Source: Charina bottae (lineage: Eukaryota; Chordata; Lepidosauria; Squamata; Charinaidae). Taken from it: a stretch of 64,000 bases of DNA. Below, piece by piece: positions 48,118-58,627 of the stretch (positions are counted from its first letter, which is position 1; every line of letters begins with the position of its first letter). The stretch is from the NCBI GenBank assembly GCA_023362775.1, contig JALMGJ010000002.1, positions 107,126,481 through 107,190,480 of the forward strand, in the 5' to 3' direction. The notes below the pieces were generated by a model. It was not told the DNA's origin. It searched no databases and saw only the letters and a program-made list of their open reading frames with translations. The translations under genes and the position numbers were made by a program.

Positions 48118-48251
48118 TATATTGTTATTATTGATATTTATTGTTTTAATTCTTTTAAATTGTTGTGAACCGCCCAGGGTCCCTCCTTGTGGGGGAGATG
48201 AGCGGGATATAAATGTAATAAATAAATAAATAAATAAATAAAATAAAATAC
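48118..48251 (+). mobile_element. CR1/L3-like LINE 3' end
   Basis: 'tattgttattattgatatttattgttttaattcttttaaattgttgtgaaccgcccagggtccctccttgtgggggagatgagcgggatataaat' followed by an AAATA tail. This is one of the least diverged 3' ends of the family in the window. Confidence 0.87.
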
Positions 48252-48344
48252 CCAACATTTAATACTGTGAATATTTTCAGCTCCCTTCCTCCCAAGATTA
48301 CATGCTCATAAAAAGAAAAACTTGAAATAATTGATGTGAGTTAT

Positions 48345-48643
48345 TGTGATGGAATGTGTCCCTGAAGGGGTGGGGTGATGTGATGGATTTCGAGGCTGCC
48401 GCTGGTTCTCAGCAAGGGGAGAGCGCATTCCAAGGAGAAAAGTGGCCTTGCAGTCTAGAGAGTCTTGGCAGGGAGTCAAAGAGAGTCAGAGTAGCCCCGC
48501 CCTAGACTCTCCTAGGTTATTTCCCCTTAGGTTAGTTAGGATAGCTTCAGTCTGGCAAGATTCTGTCTGTATGGTCGGAGCAATAAAGAACTGGAGATTT
48601 GGAGTACATTGTCTTGCCATTGTTCTTGGGCTGACCCCTGACA
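48345..48643 (+). mobile_element. Solo LTR, family A, copy 3
   Basis: A 299-bp element beginning TGTGATGGAATG and ending CCCCTGACA, flanked by the perfect 5-bp duplication GTTAT (48340-48344 and 48644-48648). It contains 'gccgctggttctcagcaagggg', 'cctaggttatttccccttaggttagttaggatagcttcagtctggcaagattctgtctgtatgg' and a poly(A) signal 'gcaataaagaactgg' near 48580. It is the longest copy of the family here and the best template for aligning the others. Confidence 0.95.
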
Positions 48644-48648
48644 GTTAT

Positions 48649-50529
48649 CTGTACATCCACTTGTATTTATGTGTAATGGAGCTGATAGACCAAAGGGCAT
48701 GAGCTTAGTTATATAATATGGACTCGTTATGCTAATATGGAGAAGGAAGAGAATTACACAGTATCTATCTTAATACTTACTTCTGCTAGTGGACAATACT
48801 TACATTGTCCACTAGCAGAACTACAGAATGGTAACCCATAAAGTGAAGTAGGTGTCACACTGCTCAGTGGTGAACCTAACTGTGATGAATGGTTTTGAAG
48901 CAAGGATGTCCTAACTCTTGTGGAAGACCACCCAAAGGACAAATGGTAAATGTTATTTCATTATTCCCCAAGAGTGTATATAACAATTTTTCCCATTTCA
49001 CATTAAACATTACAATTTGATGAGAACTCATTTTAAGGCTAGCATATATATATATTTATAGATACAGATGGATCAGCATTCATATACTTTATCCATATCT
49101 CAAGCTTTCCAGAACATTCATGCATGTCATAAGACATAATATGGTAACTTTCAGTTCCAAGCTAAACATCTTCATTAGAATTGCATAAGTTCTCATAAGG
49201 TAATCTCAATCTTATTTTGTTTGAAGAAAGTTTAAGAAAATTAGATGATTCTCCCAATCTATTTCAAGAGGTTTAGGAGAATGACATTCTTATCTTCTAG
49301 TCCCTGTCCCTTCTATTGCTTTCCATGCCAGGAAGACATGGGAGCAGTAGTACAAATCCTTGGAGACTTTTCAAAAGTAAACCACTCTGGATGGCTCAGG
49401 ATAATCATCATCTGGACTTCCCATGGTTCTCCCAGAACTTATGCCCATGCAATGTTGTTTAATGGCTGCAAATACAGTTCCGGAAGTCAAAATCCAATAT
49501 ATTTACAGCTCCAATAAAGATGGAAAACAGGGCCTTTTGTAAGTTACAAATAATTAAATAAGCAAAGTGAACCAGAACAAAAATGACATCTATATATGTA
49601 TCTCTGTGTGGGTGGGTACCTTCAAAATAAGTGTCCTGAGCAGAATGAAATTATACATAATAAAATCAATGAAAACTGTAGTTAATCAATTCTATTGTTT
49701 AAGCCTAACTATAGGTATTCAGTCTTAGAAGTTTATATCCAGCCTTTTTGCCCTCCAGGTACTTAACAATGCAAGAACACTTTACAAATAATCACAAATT
49801 TAAATTCCTTTTTAAAAAAATGGATATAATATATGCAGTATAATTATAAAATAAATGTCTATCCTTTCCTCAATAATCATGAACAATTCCACAAACTGTT
49901 CCTGTCACTCTTGAAATATACATATGTTGAACTAAATCTCTACGTATTATTCCTCTAAATCCAAAAGACATAAGAAAGTCTTTTGCATTTTTCTTGATAC
50001 AATGCACCCTGGAGGATTAACACAAACACAAACCCTCTTTTGCTTGCTTTCTGTAATGGTGTTGTAGAAAGAAAGTGTGTACCTTTAAATTCAGTCCACA
50101 TTGGCAAGGCTATTTGAAATGTTTGTGATATAAGCCAGCTGTTATGGTTTGCAGTGTGGGAATATGTTTGAAGAAAAGAATATGTTGTAACTACAAGTAA
50201 GATGCATGGAGTATACATTCCAAGGGGCTTAAATATTTTGAAACTTTGATGCTGTATTGGTACATGTACCAAGTTTTGTTATTCACATTACAATGAGTAG
50301 TCTTGGTGAATTTTTGTCTCTCGAGTTGTCCAGGGATAAAGAATCGAGAATATATATGTATATTTGTAAGTTTGGAGAAGGGCATTCACAGGATTATATA
50401 ATGAAAATGATGAAAGCAGCAGCATCTGTCTGGTTTCATGTGAAGATCTGGGATGGAAATATAATGGAAATTACTGTAAGTATACTTTAAAAAAAATTGT
50501 TTACATTGATAAAGCTTCTAATAAATATG
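48649..50529. other. Unassigned DNA
   Basis: No gene is supported. An inverted pair around 'ctgctagtggacaat' (48783-48797 and 48807-48824) can form a hairpin. Confidence 0.5.
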
Positions 50530-50752
50530 CTGAATATGCTGGCCTAAACCCCAGGAGACTGAGTTCTAGTCCCACTTTAGGCATGAAAGCTGGCTGGGTG
50601 ACTTTGGGACAGTCACTCCCACTAAGCCCAACACACCTGACAGGGTTGTTGTTGTGGGGGCCATAGGAGGCAGGAGCATTAGGTGTGTTCACTGCTTTGA
50701 GTTATATATAAAAAAGGTAGGATAAAAATCTAATAATAATTATTATAACAAA
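50530..50752 (+). mobile_element. Sauria-type SINE
   Basis: 'ggagactgagttctagtcccactttaggcatgaaagctggctgggtgactttgggacagtcactcccactaagcccaacacacctgacagggttgttgttgtggggg' and the 3' part 'ttcactgctttgagttatatataaaaaaggtaggataaaaat'. The tRNA-like head before the B box is incomplete. Confidence 0.88.
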
Positions 50753-52033
50753 ATTTGGAGAAGTCTTTGGGAAATGATGGAATAGTTCATGGAATGGTTT
50801 TTGACATGGAAAGAATATAGGTTAAGCACAGCTCCTTGGGAAGGACATTCCATCACTTGGGAACAAATTAGGAAAATACCCTTTCAAAAATATTTCCTAT
50901 TGTGGGGCTTCCAGTGGGAATGGCAGACTGAATGGCTATGCCCTCTGGTTCAGCAGGCAGAGCTGACAATGCGGTAACTTTTTTCAGGCTCAGGCAGGTT
51001 TTCCTGAAGCCCAGAAACGTTCTCCGGATCAAGGAGAATACCTATAATTATCCCATCTGTCCTCCGGATGGCTGCTAGCAGCCAGAAGATCACAAACAGT
51101 GTTTTGCTTTTAACTGGTAAGAGCCAGCTGGGAGGTGGGGACATCATCACTTTCCAAGCTGTGCTGTACCCTTAAAGGGACAATAAGGCTGGCCACCCCA
51201 TTTCTAAATCATTGATCTGTATTTTTTTTTAAGTATATGTACCCCAAGAGCGGCTTTCCACAGTGAGGAGAAGCTGGTTCTCTTGGTGCTTAACGTTATT
51301 TTTGGGATTATTTTTTAAAAACTTTCTTTTAAGTTTTGGATTTCATTTTCCTTCCAAAGGAAATTCCAAAGATTGAGAGTAAACAATTGTCTTCTTGTTA
51401 TTCTTTTTGTATTAAATTTGAAGATACATTTTCCTACACGTTGAATCTGTTGATTTGAATCTTCGGTTTTCTGTTCTCACTTTCCCTTGATAGTGAGATA
51501 GTCTGCTATCTCACTCTCACTTTATGTAAACACACTTTGGAACTCTTCCATATCTTCGACATTCATTGGTTAAACTCCTAGGGGGCACCACAAACTACTG
51601 CATGAGACATGGAGGATTTCAAACAGATTCTTTCTGACTTTCACCAGAATTTTAAACTGATTTCTTCTGACTTCTATCAATTTTTATGCAAGATATCCAG
51701 GACATTGTGGAAAATATAAGATCTAAAATGTGCCATCAGGACGTGGATGTGGATGAAATTGAGGAATTTAAGAGCGATAGAAAGGTTTTTTTTAAGACTA
51801 AGATTGGGATTTTTATTGAGATGCTGGATGAAGATTGGATAATGGAGTTGGAGAAATCTAAGGGAGAGAGTAATCTGCAAGCCATAAGTAAAATTGATCT
51901 CCTGGTGGAATGCCATGAAAAGAACCTGGAATCTTTGAGGGGGGCAGTTGGGCAGTTTGATTCTTTTAAGAGGAAAGCTCTGTGCACATTGTGGGGATAT
52001 GTAACCCCTCTGGTTTATTTTGAAGTGGGATAA

Positions 52034-52762
52034 GGGTTGAAGAATGTTCATCTGGTTTGCTTTAAGAAGTTGATTGATGCTATTTGCCTTTAAAGCAATG
52101 GTTTAAATGGTTTACATTTTAACCTATGGCTGTGAGAGCTGGACCATAAGGAAGGCTGATGGAAGATAGATGCTTTTGAACTGTGGTGTTGGAGGAAAAT
52201 TCTGAGAGTGCCTTGGACTGCAAGAAGAACAAACCAGTCCATACTCCAGGAAATAAAGCCAGACTGCTCACTTGAGGGAATGATATTAAAGGCAAAACTG
52301 AAGTACTTTGGCCAAATAATGAGAAGACAGGATACTTTGGTGAAGATGCTAATGCTAGGGAAGGTGGAAGGCAAAAGTAAGAGGGGCCAACCAAGGGCAA
52401 GATGGATGGATGATATTCTGGAGGTGATGGACTTGACCTTGGGGGAGCTGGGGGTGGCGACGGCTGACAGGAAACTCTGGTGTGGGCTGGTCCAAGTCAC
52501 GAAGAGTCAGAAGCAACTGAACGAATAAACAACAAATTTGCCTTTAAAGATTTGGATTTACTGTTCTGCATTGGCTTTGTTTTTTGGGTTTATTAAGATT
52601 AAAATTATTAAAACTGTTGTATTAGGGTTAAGGAATGTTTATCTGGTTTGCTTTAAGGATTTGATTGATGTTATTCCCTTTTAAAGATATGGAATTACTG
52701 TTTTTAATTGTCTTTGTTTTTTGGGTTTATTAAGATTGGGATTATTAAAATTGTTGTACTAT
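52034..52762 (+). repeat. Tandem duplication of ~136 bp, first copy split by BovB
   Basis: Unit 1 is 52034-52095 plus 52550-52623 and unit 2 is 52624-52762. Both run from 'gggtt.a.gaatgtt.atctggtttgctttaag' through 'ctttgttttttgggtttattaagatt' to 'attattaaaa.tgttgta'. The BovB and its TSD sit inside unit 1, so the duplication is older than, or independent of, the BovB insertion. Confidence 0.88.
52096..52535 (+). mobile_element. BovB LINE 3' fragment with 14-bp TSD
   Basis: This 440-bp BovB 3' end lies between two exact copies of 'atttgcctttaaag' (52082-52095 and 52536-52549). It encodes the C-terminal connection region (frame 52208-52528: PWTARRTNQSILQEIKP, then YFGQIMRRQDTLVKML, and RWMDDILEVMDLTLGELGVA) and ends with the BovB 3' signature 'gaagcaactgaacgaataaacaac'. 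At codon 31728-31730 of the larger copy (TGA) this copy has CAA. The 5' junction has microhomology, because BovB itself reads 'taaagcaatgg' there. Confidence 0.95.
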
Positions 52763-53230
52763 TAAGTATTATAGCAGACAACTTATGTGCTTTTTAATTT
52801 GATTCTTATTATAGTAGATAGAATTGTATAGAATAGTGGTAGGAAGGGAATAATTAAATATTTTTATGTTTTGGAGGGGAGAAAGATGTTTAGGAGGTTT
52901 ATATGAACTTTTTTTCTTTATTTTAATATAAGGGGGAGGAGTAACTGTACTTAGTGATTTTTATTCTGTGTTAAAGTGGAATGACTTGTAGAAATAATGT
53001 GGTGTTTTGGTTTAATATAGAGTAAGAGATTGATTATGGAAATTTTTGTATATCCTTGCTGTTTAAAGTCAGAAGCCACATCTTTTTGTAAATTTGAAAA
53101 AAAGTTCTTTTGTGTTTCCACACTTTTTTAGTTTTTCTTTCTTTGTAGTTTTTTGTAGTTTTTATTCTTCTCTTGAAACCTAGTACAATTTACTATTAAA
53201 AAATTCCAACTGTATTATCTGTTTAGTATT

Positions 53231-54035
53231 CAGATTAAAGCAACAGATTTATTTCTTAAGCAGATTAGTTCGGCACGCATGGATTGAAACATTCTTTCCA
53301 TAGCGTAAACTGGAGAACATGAATAAGCAACAGAGTCTAAAAACAGTAAGTCTTCATTTTACAGGGAGAAGGTTCAGAATTTTTAGGAAATGACCATTAG
53401 GTCTACAACAATTGTAATCTGTTGACCGCAGATAGCTGGAGAGGGAAATCTTAAAGTTTGTTTTCTTTTCAGTTTAATATCCTATTGCTGGAACTTTCAC
53501 TCCTTTGTAATGCTGTTCAGGTGACATTTGTTAGATGTGATTATGGCCCTTTGAAACTACAGAATCATTTAAGGCTTTCTCTTAGCATTCCTTCCTTCAA
53601 AGCATAGTACATCAGTAATAGTTATGTATTAAAATCTATACTTGTAAGTCCTAATATGACTAGCGATGCCGTATCTGCTTTGCAAAAATCCAGACGATGC
53701 CAAGTGGCAGCAAAGAAACAGAGAAAGGTTTCTGGCTTCCTATGAGCTCAGCAGGCTATTTAAACCTGAACACTACCATGCGGGGAGGGGGGGAACATAC
53801 AATAGAAATGATACTTCAGTGCCATCTAAGTGATTCTATCTGCACAATCTATTTCTTCAGTGCCATCTAGTGATTGTCTGGATATTTGCAGTTCAGGTAT
53901 GGCAGCTCTCAGAATTCATTCCTTTTCATTTAAAAAAATAGTCCAAAGAACAAATTATAAGCTCTAAGTAAATTTATTATTATATATTTACTAGAAGGAA
54001 TGTTAAGGTTACCACACAAGAATTCCAGGAAGAAC
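53231..54035. other. Unassigned DNA
   Basis: No gene is supported. The phrase 'cttcagtgccatct.a.gtgatt' occurs twice (about 53814 and 53857), a short local duplication. Confidence 0.5.
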
Positions 54036-54155
54036 TATATTTTCTAATGAAACACCTATATATAGACCACTTAGGGTGGCTTCCCCCCCACTTGTCTATA
54101 TAGAGGGCTGGAAACTGCCCTGTTTTGCAAAGCAGAGGATCTTCTCCCTCTTCTG

Positions 54156-54563
54156 TGTTGGAATCTAGCAAATCAAGCATGCCTCATTAGCATACGGGTG
54201 ATTGTTCTAAGAGGCAAACTCTGTGCTATTAGAGGAAGCTGCTTGTTGCCCCTCCCACTTCCTCTCTCTCTCTCTGATCCTTCCATCGACAGAGAAGCAG
54301 CATGCAAGCTGTTATCCCTCCATCTTGGCCACATGGATGGGCCTAGGAGATTTTTCCCCCTTTCTCCACGCAGTCTCTGGCAGCAAACAGGGCCAGAGGT
54401 ATTCAGTTTAGGAAACAGAAAGAAGAACTGAAACCAATTTTCTACTGAAATGGCTGTACTTGGACAAAATAAATATAAGAACTCTTTTGTACTTTTTGTA
54501 AGTTTACACAACGTTAAGCTCTGCTCCATTCACTGGTTCTAATAGGCCACTGAATGATCTTCA
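54156..54563 (+). mobile_element. Solo LTR, family B, copy 2
   Basis: A 408-bp element from TGTTGGAATC to GATCTTCA with the perfect 5-bp duplication TTCTG on each side (54151-54155 and 54564-54568). It shares 'gcatgcctcattagcata', 'gaggaagctgcttgttgcccctcccacttcctc', 'ctctggcagcaaacagggccagaggtat' and the 3' end 'gctccattcactggttctaa.aggccactgaatgatcttca' with copy 1 at 18943-19472. It lacks an internal block that copy 1 has. Confidence 0.94.
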
Positions 54564-54648
54564 TTCTGTTGTCAGTCATTTTACAGACAATTTGCAAAGT
54601 AGCCTTTCTACTGTATCTCCCTCCATGGTAGTGCAGGGGTTTTATGTG

Positions 54649-54709
54649 CCTGGTACCTTAACCACTACACCATAGGAATCCAGTTTGGTGTAGTGGTTAA
54701 GGCACCAGG
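54649..54709. repeat. Head-to-head Sauria SINE foldback
   Basis: 'cctggtaccttaaccactacacca' (54649-54672) and its complement (54686-54709, one mismatch) are separated by 13 bases. The right arm is the A-box head of the following SINE, so the left arm is an inverted copy of that head. Confidence 0.93.
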
Positions 54710-54895
54710 CTAGAAACCGGTAGACTGTGCATTCTAGTCCCGCCTTAGGCACAAAGCCAGCTGGGTGACCTTGGGCCAGCCCCCCTCTCTCAGAGGTAGG
54801 AAGCTTCTGAAAAACTTTGCCAAGAAAACAACAGGGACTTGTCCAGGCAGTCGCCAGGAGTCAACACTGACTCAAAGCCCTCCCTGCCCCCAAAA
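54675..54895 (+). mobile_element. Sauria-type SINE
   Basis: A well-preserved head 'ccagtttggtgtagtggttaaggcaccaggctagaaaccgg', a B-box region 'cattctagtcccgcctt', a body 'gccagctgggtgaccttgggccagc' and a 3' part 'gccaagaaaacaacagggacttgtccaggcagtcgccaggagtcaacactgactcaaag'. It follows LTR B copy 2 by about 110 bp. Confidence 0.92.
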
Positions 54896-55520
54896 AGAGC
54901 TCATAGAAGTTTGTGGATTTAGGATGTTAAGGAAGGTTGGAAGGTTGTGTCCAGCAGCTGTCATATGGAAGAGCAGCCATTTGGTCAGCTTCAACCCTTT
55001 TATTTATCTTCTCAAGCTAGGTTTTCCAGCCTCTATATATAGACAAGTGAGGGAAAAAGCTATGCCATCCCAAATGCCCCATATATAGGTGTACTTATAT
55101 AACTTCCAGCTCTAAGACTCTTTTATCCTTGCCATTTAGAAGATTGTGTCAACACGGGCTGATACATCCTTCAATGATCAGGGAATGCTATATGTGGAAT
55201 AGATAACCTAGTCTAAACTATCTCTATGTTACTTTAAAAAAATCAGCTAGGATGAGTGGCTGATATCTATGTGTCAATATCTATGGATCCAACAGGTGAT
55301 AATCATGATACTTGGAAGGTTGTAAGCTGATGAAAATGAAGTGAGGGAATGTTAGAAATAAAATTTTAGAGATTTATATGGGAATGACAGTCATAAGTAA
55401 AAGTGTGGAATTGAAATGAATGCTATAAAAGTTAGTGTCCCAGAAAAATGGATGCAAAGGAAGTTATAAGTGCTGTGAGAATGTTTGAAAATGGAAAATG
55501 GTAAGGGTGTGGGTTTAGAT

Positions 55521-55647
55521 AAGAGTTTTTCAAACTTGGCAACTTTAAGTTGTGTGGACTTCAACTCCCAGAATTCCCCATGTTGGCTGGGGAATTCTGG
55601 GAGTTGAAGTCCACATATCTTAAAGTTGCCAAGTTTGAAAAACACTG
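55521..55647. mobile_element. hAT-type MITE, near-perfect palindrome
   Basis: This 127-bp element is almost entirely one inverted repeat: arms 55525-55580 and 55588-55643 around a 7-nt centre, including 'gtggacttcaactcccagaattcccca'. The right terminus reads 'aaaaacactg', i.e. CAGTG inward, typical of hAT ends; the left terminus is degraded. The 8-bp direct repeat 'gtttagat' flanks it (55513-55520 and 55648-55655), the duplication length expected for hAT transposition. There is no coding capacity. Confidence 0.95.
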
Positions 55648-55689
55648 GTTTAGATGCTTATGGAGTGGCTTGGCTATACAACCTGTTTA

Positions 55690-56050
55690 ATTTGGAGTGA
55701 AGACTGCATCCCTGCCTGACTATTGTAAAAATGTTCATATTGTTCTCCTATACTAAGGAAAAGATAGCAAGAATGAATGCAAAAACTACAAGGGATTTAG
55801 TGTTTTTCATAAGCCAGCAAAAATATTAAGCAGAATTCTAGCTGAAAATATAGGAAAGGTAATAATGAAAAAATGGAATGATTATCAACTTGTTCAACAC
55901 TGAACAGTGAGTAAGACAAGGTTGTGAAACAACCCTTCAGTTGTTTAATGTATTCATGAATAATGAATAAGGAATGTTTGTGGTAAAGTTAAAGGCATGT
56001 TGGTTAGGAATGAGAATGTACATTTACTTTTGTATATAGATGCTATCATG
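55690..56050 (+). pseudogene. LINE RT remnant with internal deletion
   Basis: Broken + strand frames show, in order, NECKNYKGFSVFHKPAKILS and ILAENIGKV (RT N-terminal motifs). Next comes VRQGCETTLQLFNVFM (55912-55960; usually VRQGC..SP.LFN), then LLLYIDAIMLLTKM at about 56025-56066, where YADDAVLL would be expected. The usual motif A (AFD) region between the first and second blocks is missing, so 300 bp or more has been deleted. It is a different LINE lineage from the CR1/L3 copies. No clade is assigned. Confidence 0.65.
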
Positions 56051-56187
56051 CTGTTGACTAAAATGTCACCTGCTTAGCCTTCTGGAAGGCCATCAAGACC
56101 GGACTCATTGCCCAGGCACTGCGCTAGAGTGATGGGATCCTGTGGATGGCTGTTGGAACATCTTAGCAGATGACTGAGGTGCCATTT

Positions 56188-56223
<36 letters not shown>

Positions 56224-56355
56224 GGTTTTATTTTTGTTTTTATGATTTTATAGTTTTATGATTTGTCGTTTTATTGCTGCTGTGAGCTGCCCAGAGTTCT
56301 GTTTTAAGATGGGCAGCTATACAAATCTTTTCAATATAGAAATAAATAAATGACA
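56051..56355 (+). mobile_element. CR1/L3-like LINE 3' end with ATC array
   Basis: 'ccttctggaaggccatcaagaccggactcattgcccaggc' is the ORF2 end and start of the 3' UTR; 'attgctgctgtgagctgcccagagttctgttttaagatgggcagctatacaaat' is the family 3' end, followed by 'aaataaataaatgac'. A 12-unit ATC array (56188-56223) has grown within the 3' UTR. Confidence 0.78.
56188..56223 (+). repeat. (ATC)n microsatellite
   Basis: Twelve perfect units inside the LINE 3' UTR. Confidence 0.96.
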
Positions 56356-58624
56356 TTTCTTGTCAAACACAGTTGCCCTTTGCTAAGAATACTTTTATGG
56401 GAACTATTGTTTCTAGTATGCAGCTGCTCCTCCTCCCCTCCTTTACCCTGTTAGCAGATTTCAGATTAGGGAGATCATGCTGTCCTTTATATCGTAATTA
56501 TTTCAAGTAGGAAAATAGATAAAAGGTTTAAAGGGGAGAGTGATTTACAATGCAATGATGCAAACCACAAAGCTTGCTAAGACATGCGGAGGAATTTATA
56601 ATACCAACCTTTCTAAGATACACACTAAATTGCCTCAGCTGGCTAAGTAGCCCTTTCTACACAGGTACATATGTGGAAAGGGAAAAGGGGGTCCACAATA
56701 CTACTTCCTCACCAAACTTCTGCCTTGCCACTACAGTGATATAGAGAGAAAGAATGAGGATTGAATTCCAGAACAAATATATGAAGGAACGGTGAACAGG
56801 TTGAGAGAAAGGGAGAGAGCAAAAACCTCAGGTTGGATGAAGCTGATGAGAATCTGGAAGAGGGAGAGAGAGTTGAGAAGTTTGAAAACAAAAGGCAATG
56901 TATGAAGTGTTGTATGTACCTAGTGGAAGTAAGGATGGCTTGCATGGATAGAAAGTTATAGGGAGGTATAGTGGAGAGTGTCATAAACTAGTGTTAGCTA
57001 TTTTTTTTTCTTTTTCATATATGAATCCTTTAATTTATTTGGTTTAGTATTTCTTATTCTTTTTCTGCACTCTGCATATTATTGCTACCTTGAAAAGGAA
57101 TAGTGTGATCAGTAGATATGTATATTAAAATTATAAAACTAATTATTATCTATTATTTTAAAATTAGATCTTTGGAAACTTCATTGTTCAGAAGAAAAGG
57201 GGAGGCTAAGAACTGAATTAATCACTTAGAAGGTCATCGTAGGTATAAATTTCCCAAGGGGATACATGATTCATTTGTTTCAGCAAAAACAAGAAAAAAC
57301 AGGAATCATATGAAGGAATACAACATTTTAAATTTGTTGGTGCATTGCGGTATATGTGATCTGAAAGTGATATCTGAGCAGGGATATAATGCATCTGAGA
57401 AGGTGTTGGCTTAGCTGTGCTGTTATACATTAAGCTTAGCTAAATATTTAGCTAATCACACTGACTAGGATGCAACTATCACAATTTGATTAGGTTAGCT
57501 AATAAATTTGGAGTGACAGTTAGAAGGACCATGAAAAGCATAGTTGTTCCAAAGTTCTGGTAGCGATTTTAAAGAAGAAAATATTATTTTAACAGGTGAT
57601 TATAGCTGAAGTGAATGGAACTTCGGGCCTCTGGGAATTATTTTGAAAAAGACTTTGAGTTCAGTTGTGGCTGAGATAACAGGAACCAAGACTGTGATGT
57701 AGGCAATGAAATTACCAGAAAGCAGTAGAATTCAGTAACTGCAGGTTTCTGGAGGAACACAGACTGTGTAAATCAAAATAATCTAAAGCCAACTTTCAAA
57801 CTAAGGTTTGAAAGCAGCAAAACATGGCTATATCACGTATGTTCTTGTTTGTGAAATTTGGATGGGGTAGAATATAAGGAAATATCAATAGTGGGGTTCA
57901 TTTATTGCACTGCACTATGGTTTGTTCTTTCCAGTTTTTGTCACATTCATACTGCACAGTAAGTCAAATAAGCCATATTATGGCTTAGCAAGATTTGTAA
58001 CTACAGGTAGCTTATTTGATATGGAAAGCTTTTAAATAATATAGGAATAACAACCAAATATAATGTCTAATTTCATTTAAGCCATTATTACTAGGGGTTT
58101 TGTATCCTTTTAAAAATAATTATTATTTTAATACGTATCTCTGGGAGACTTGATTCTAGTAGTCTGATCAATATGCCTGAAGTCTAGATCCAAGCTTTGG
58201 TGTTACCAGAGGTAGCAACTTTCAATTAGGCTTTATTTGGGAAATAAGTGACAAGGACATACTCTGTTTTTTAAAGGAAAATATTGGCTGAGGTTAGTGG
58301 TAGGATAAAGTTTGGACCATTTCTTACATAGTATTTTACATTGTTATGGCATAAATGTTGTGAATTGTCTGAGATATAATTCCCAAGAGTGTTTGAAGTT
58401 TACAAGTACACATAGTTTGCAAGAATGTACAAGACTCCAGGACTTTTAAAACATGTTAATGCAATTCACCTAATCCCTGATAATGCCAATAAAGGTATAC
58501 TAATAGAACTGACTCCTATTAACCTGTCATACTTAATAGACAGCAATAAACATACCCTCCATGAATTCATATTGGTAGCAACATTGTGTGCATGTGTGTG
58601 TGTCTGTTTGTGTGTGTCTGTGTG
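56356..58624. other. Unassigned AT-rich DNA
   Basis: No gene or recognisable repeat is visible apart from TG-rich sequence at about 58585-58625. Confidence 0.5.
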
Positions 58625-58627
58625 GAT

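Larger units (their letters stand above)
50895..53230 (+). mobile_element. L1-like LINE 5' region, with BovB nested inside
   Basis: The 5' part (50895-51215) shares with the minus-strand fragment at 32891-33790 the blocks 'ggcttcc.gtggg.aatggcagactgaa', 'ttctccgga.aaggagaat' and 'ggccaccccatttctaaat'. An ORF1-like start ('acatggaggatttcaaacag', 51608) follows. Then comes a helical, charged frame at 51686-52033 (for example EKSKGESNLQAISKIDLLVE). A BovB fragment interrupts it at 52096-52535, and the AT-rich sequence continues to about 53230 with a 136-bp tandem duplication. No RT is present. The L1 label is an inference from the ORF1-like layout. Confidence 0.55.
54052..55091. repeat. Inverted arms (~65 bp) enclosing LTR B copy 2 and a SINE
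   Basis: The left arm, 54052-54114, reads 'acacctatatatagaccacttagggtggc...cacttgtctatatagagggctggaaac'. The right arm, about 55022-55091, is its diverged complement ('gttttccagcctctatatatagacaagtgaggg...gccatcc...atatataggtgt'). They could be long terminal inverted repeats of a DNA transposon that later received the LTR and SINE, or two independent copies of one repeat in opposite orientation. Confidence 0.5.
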
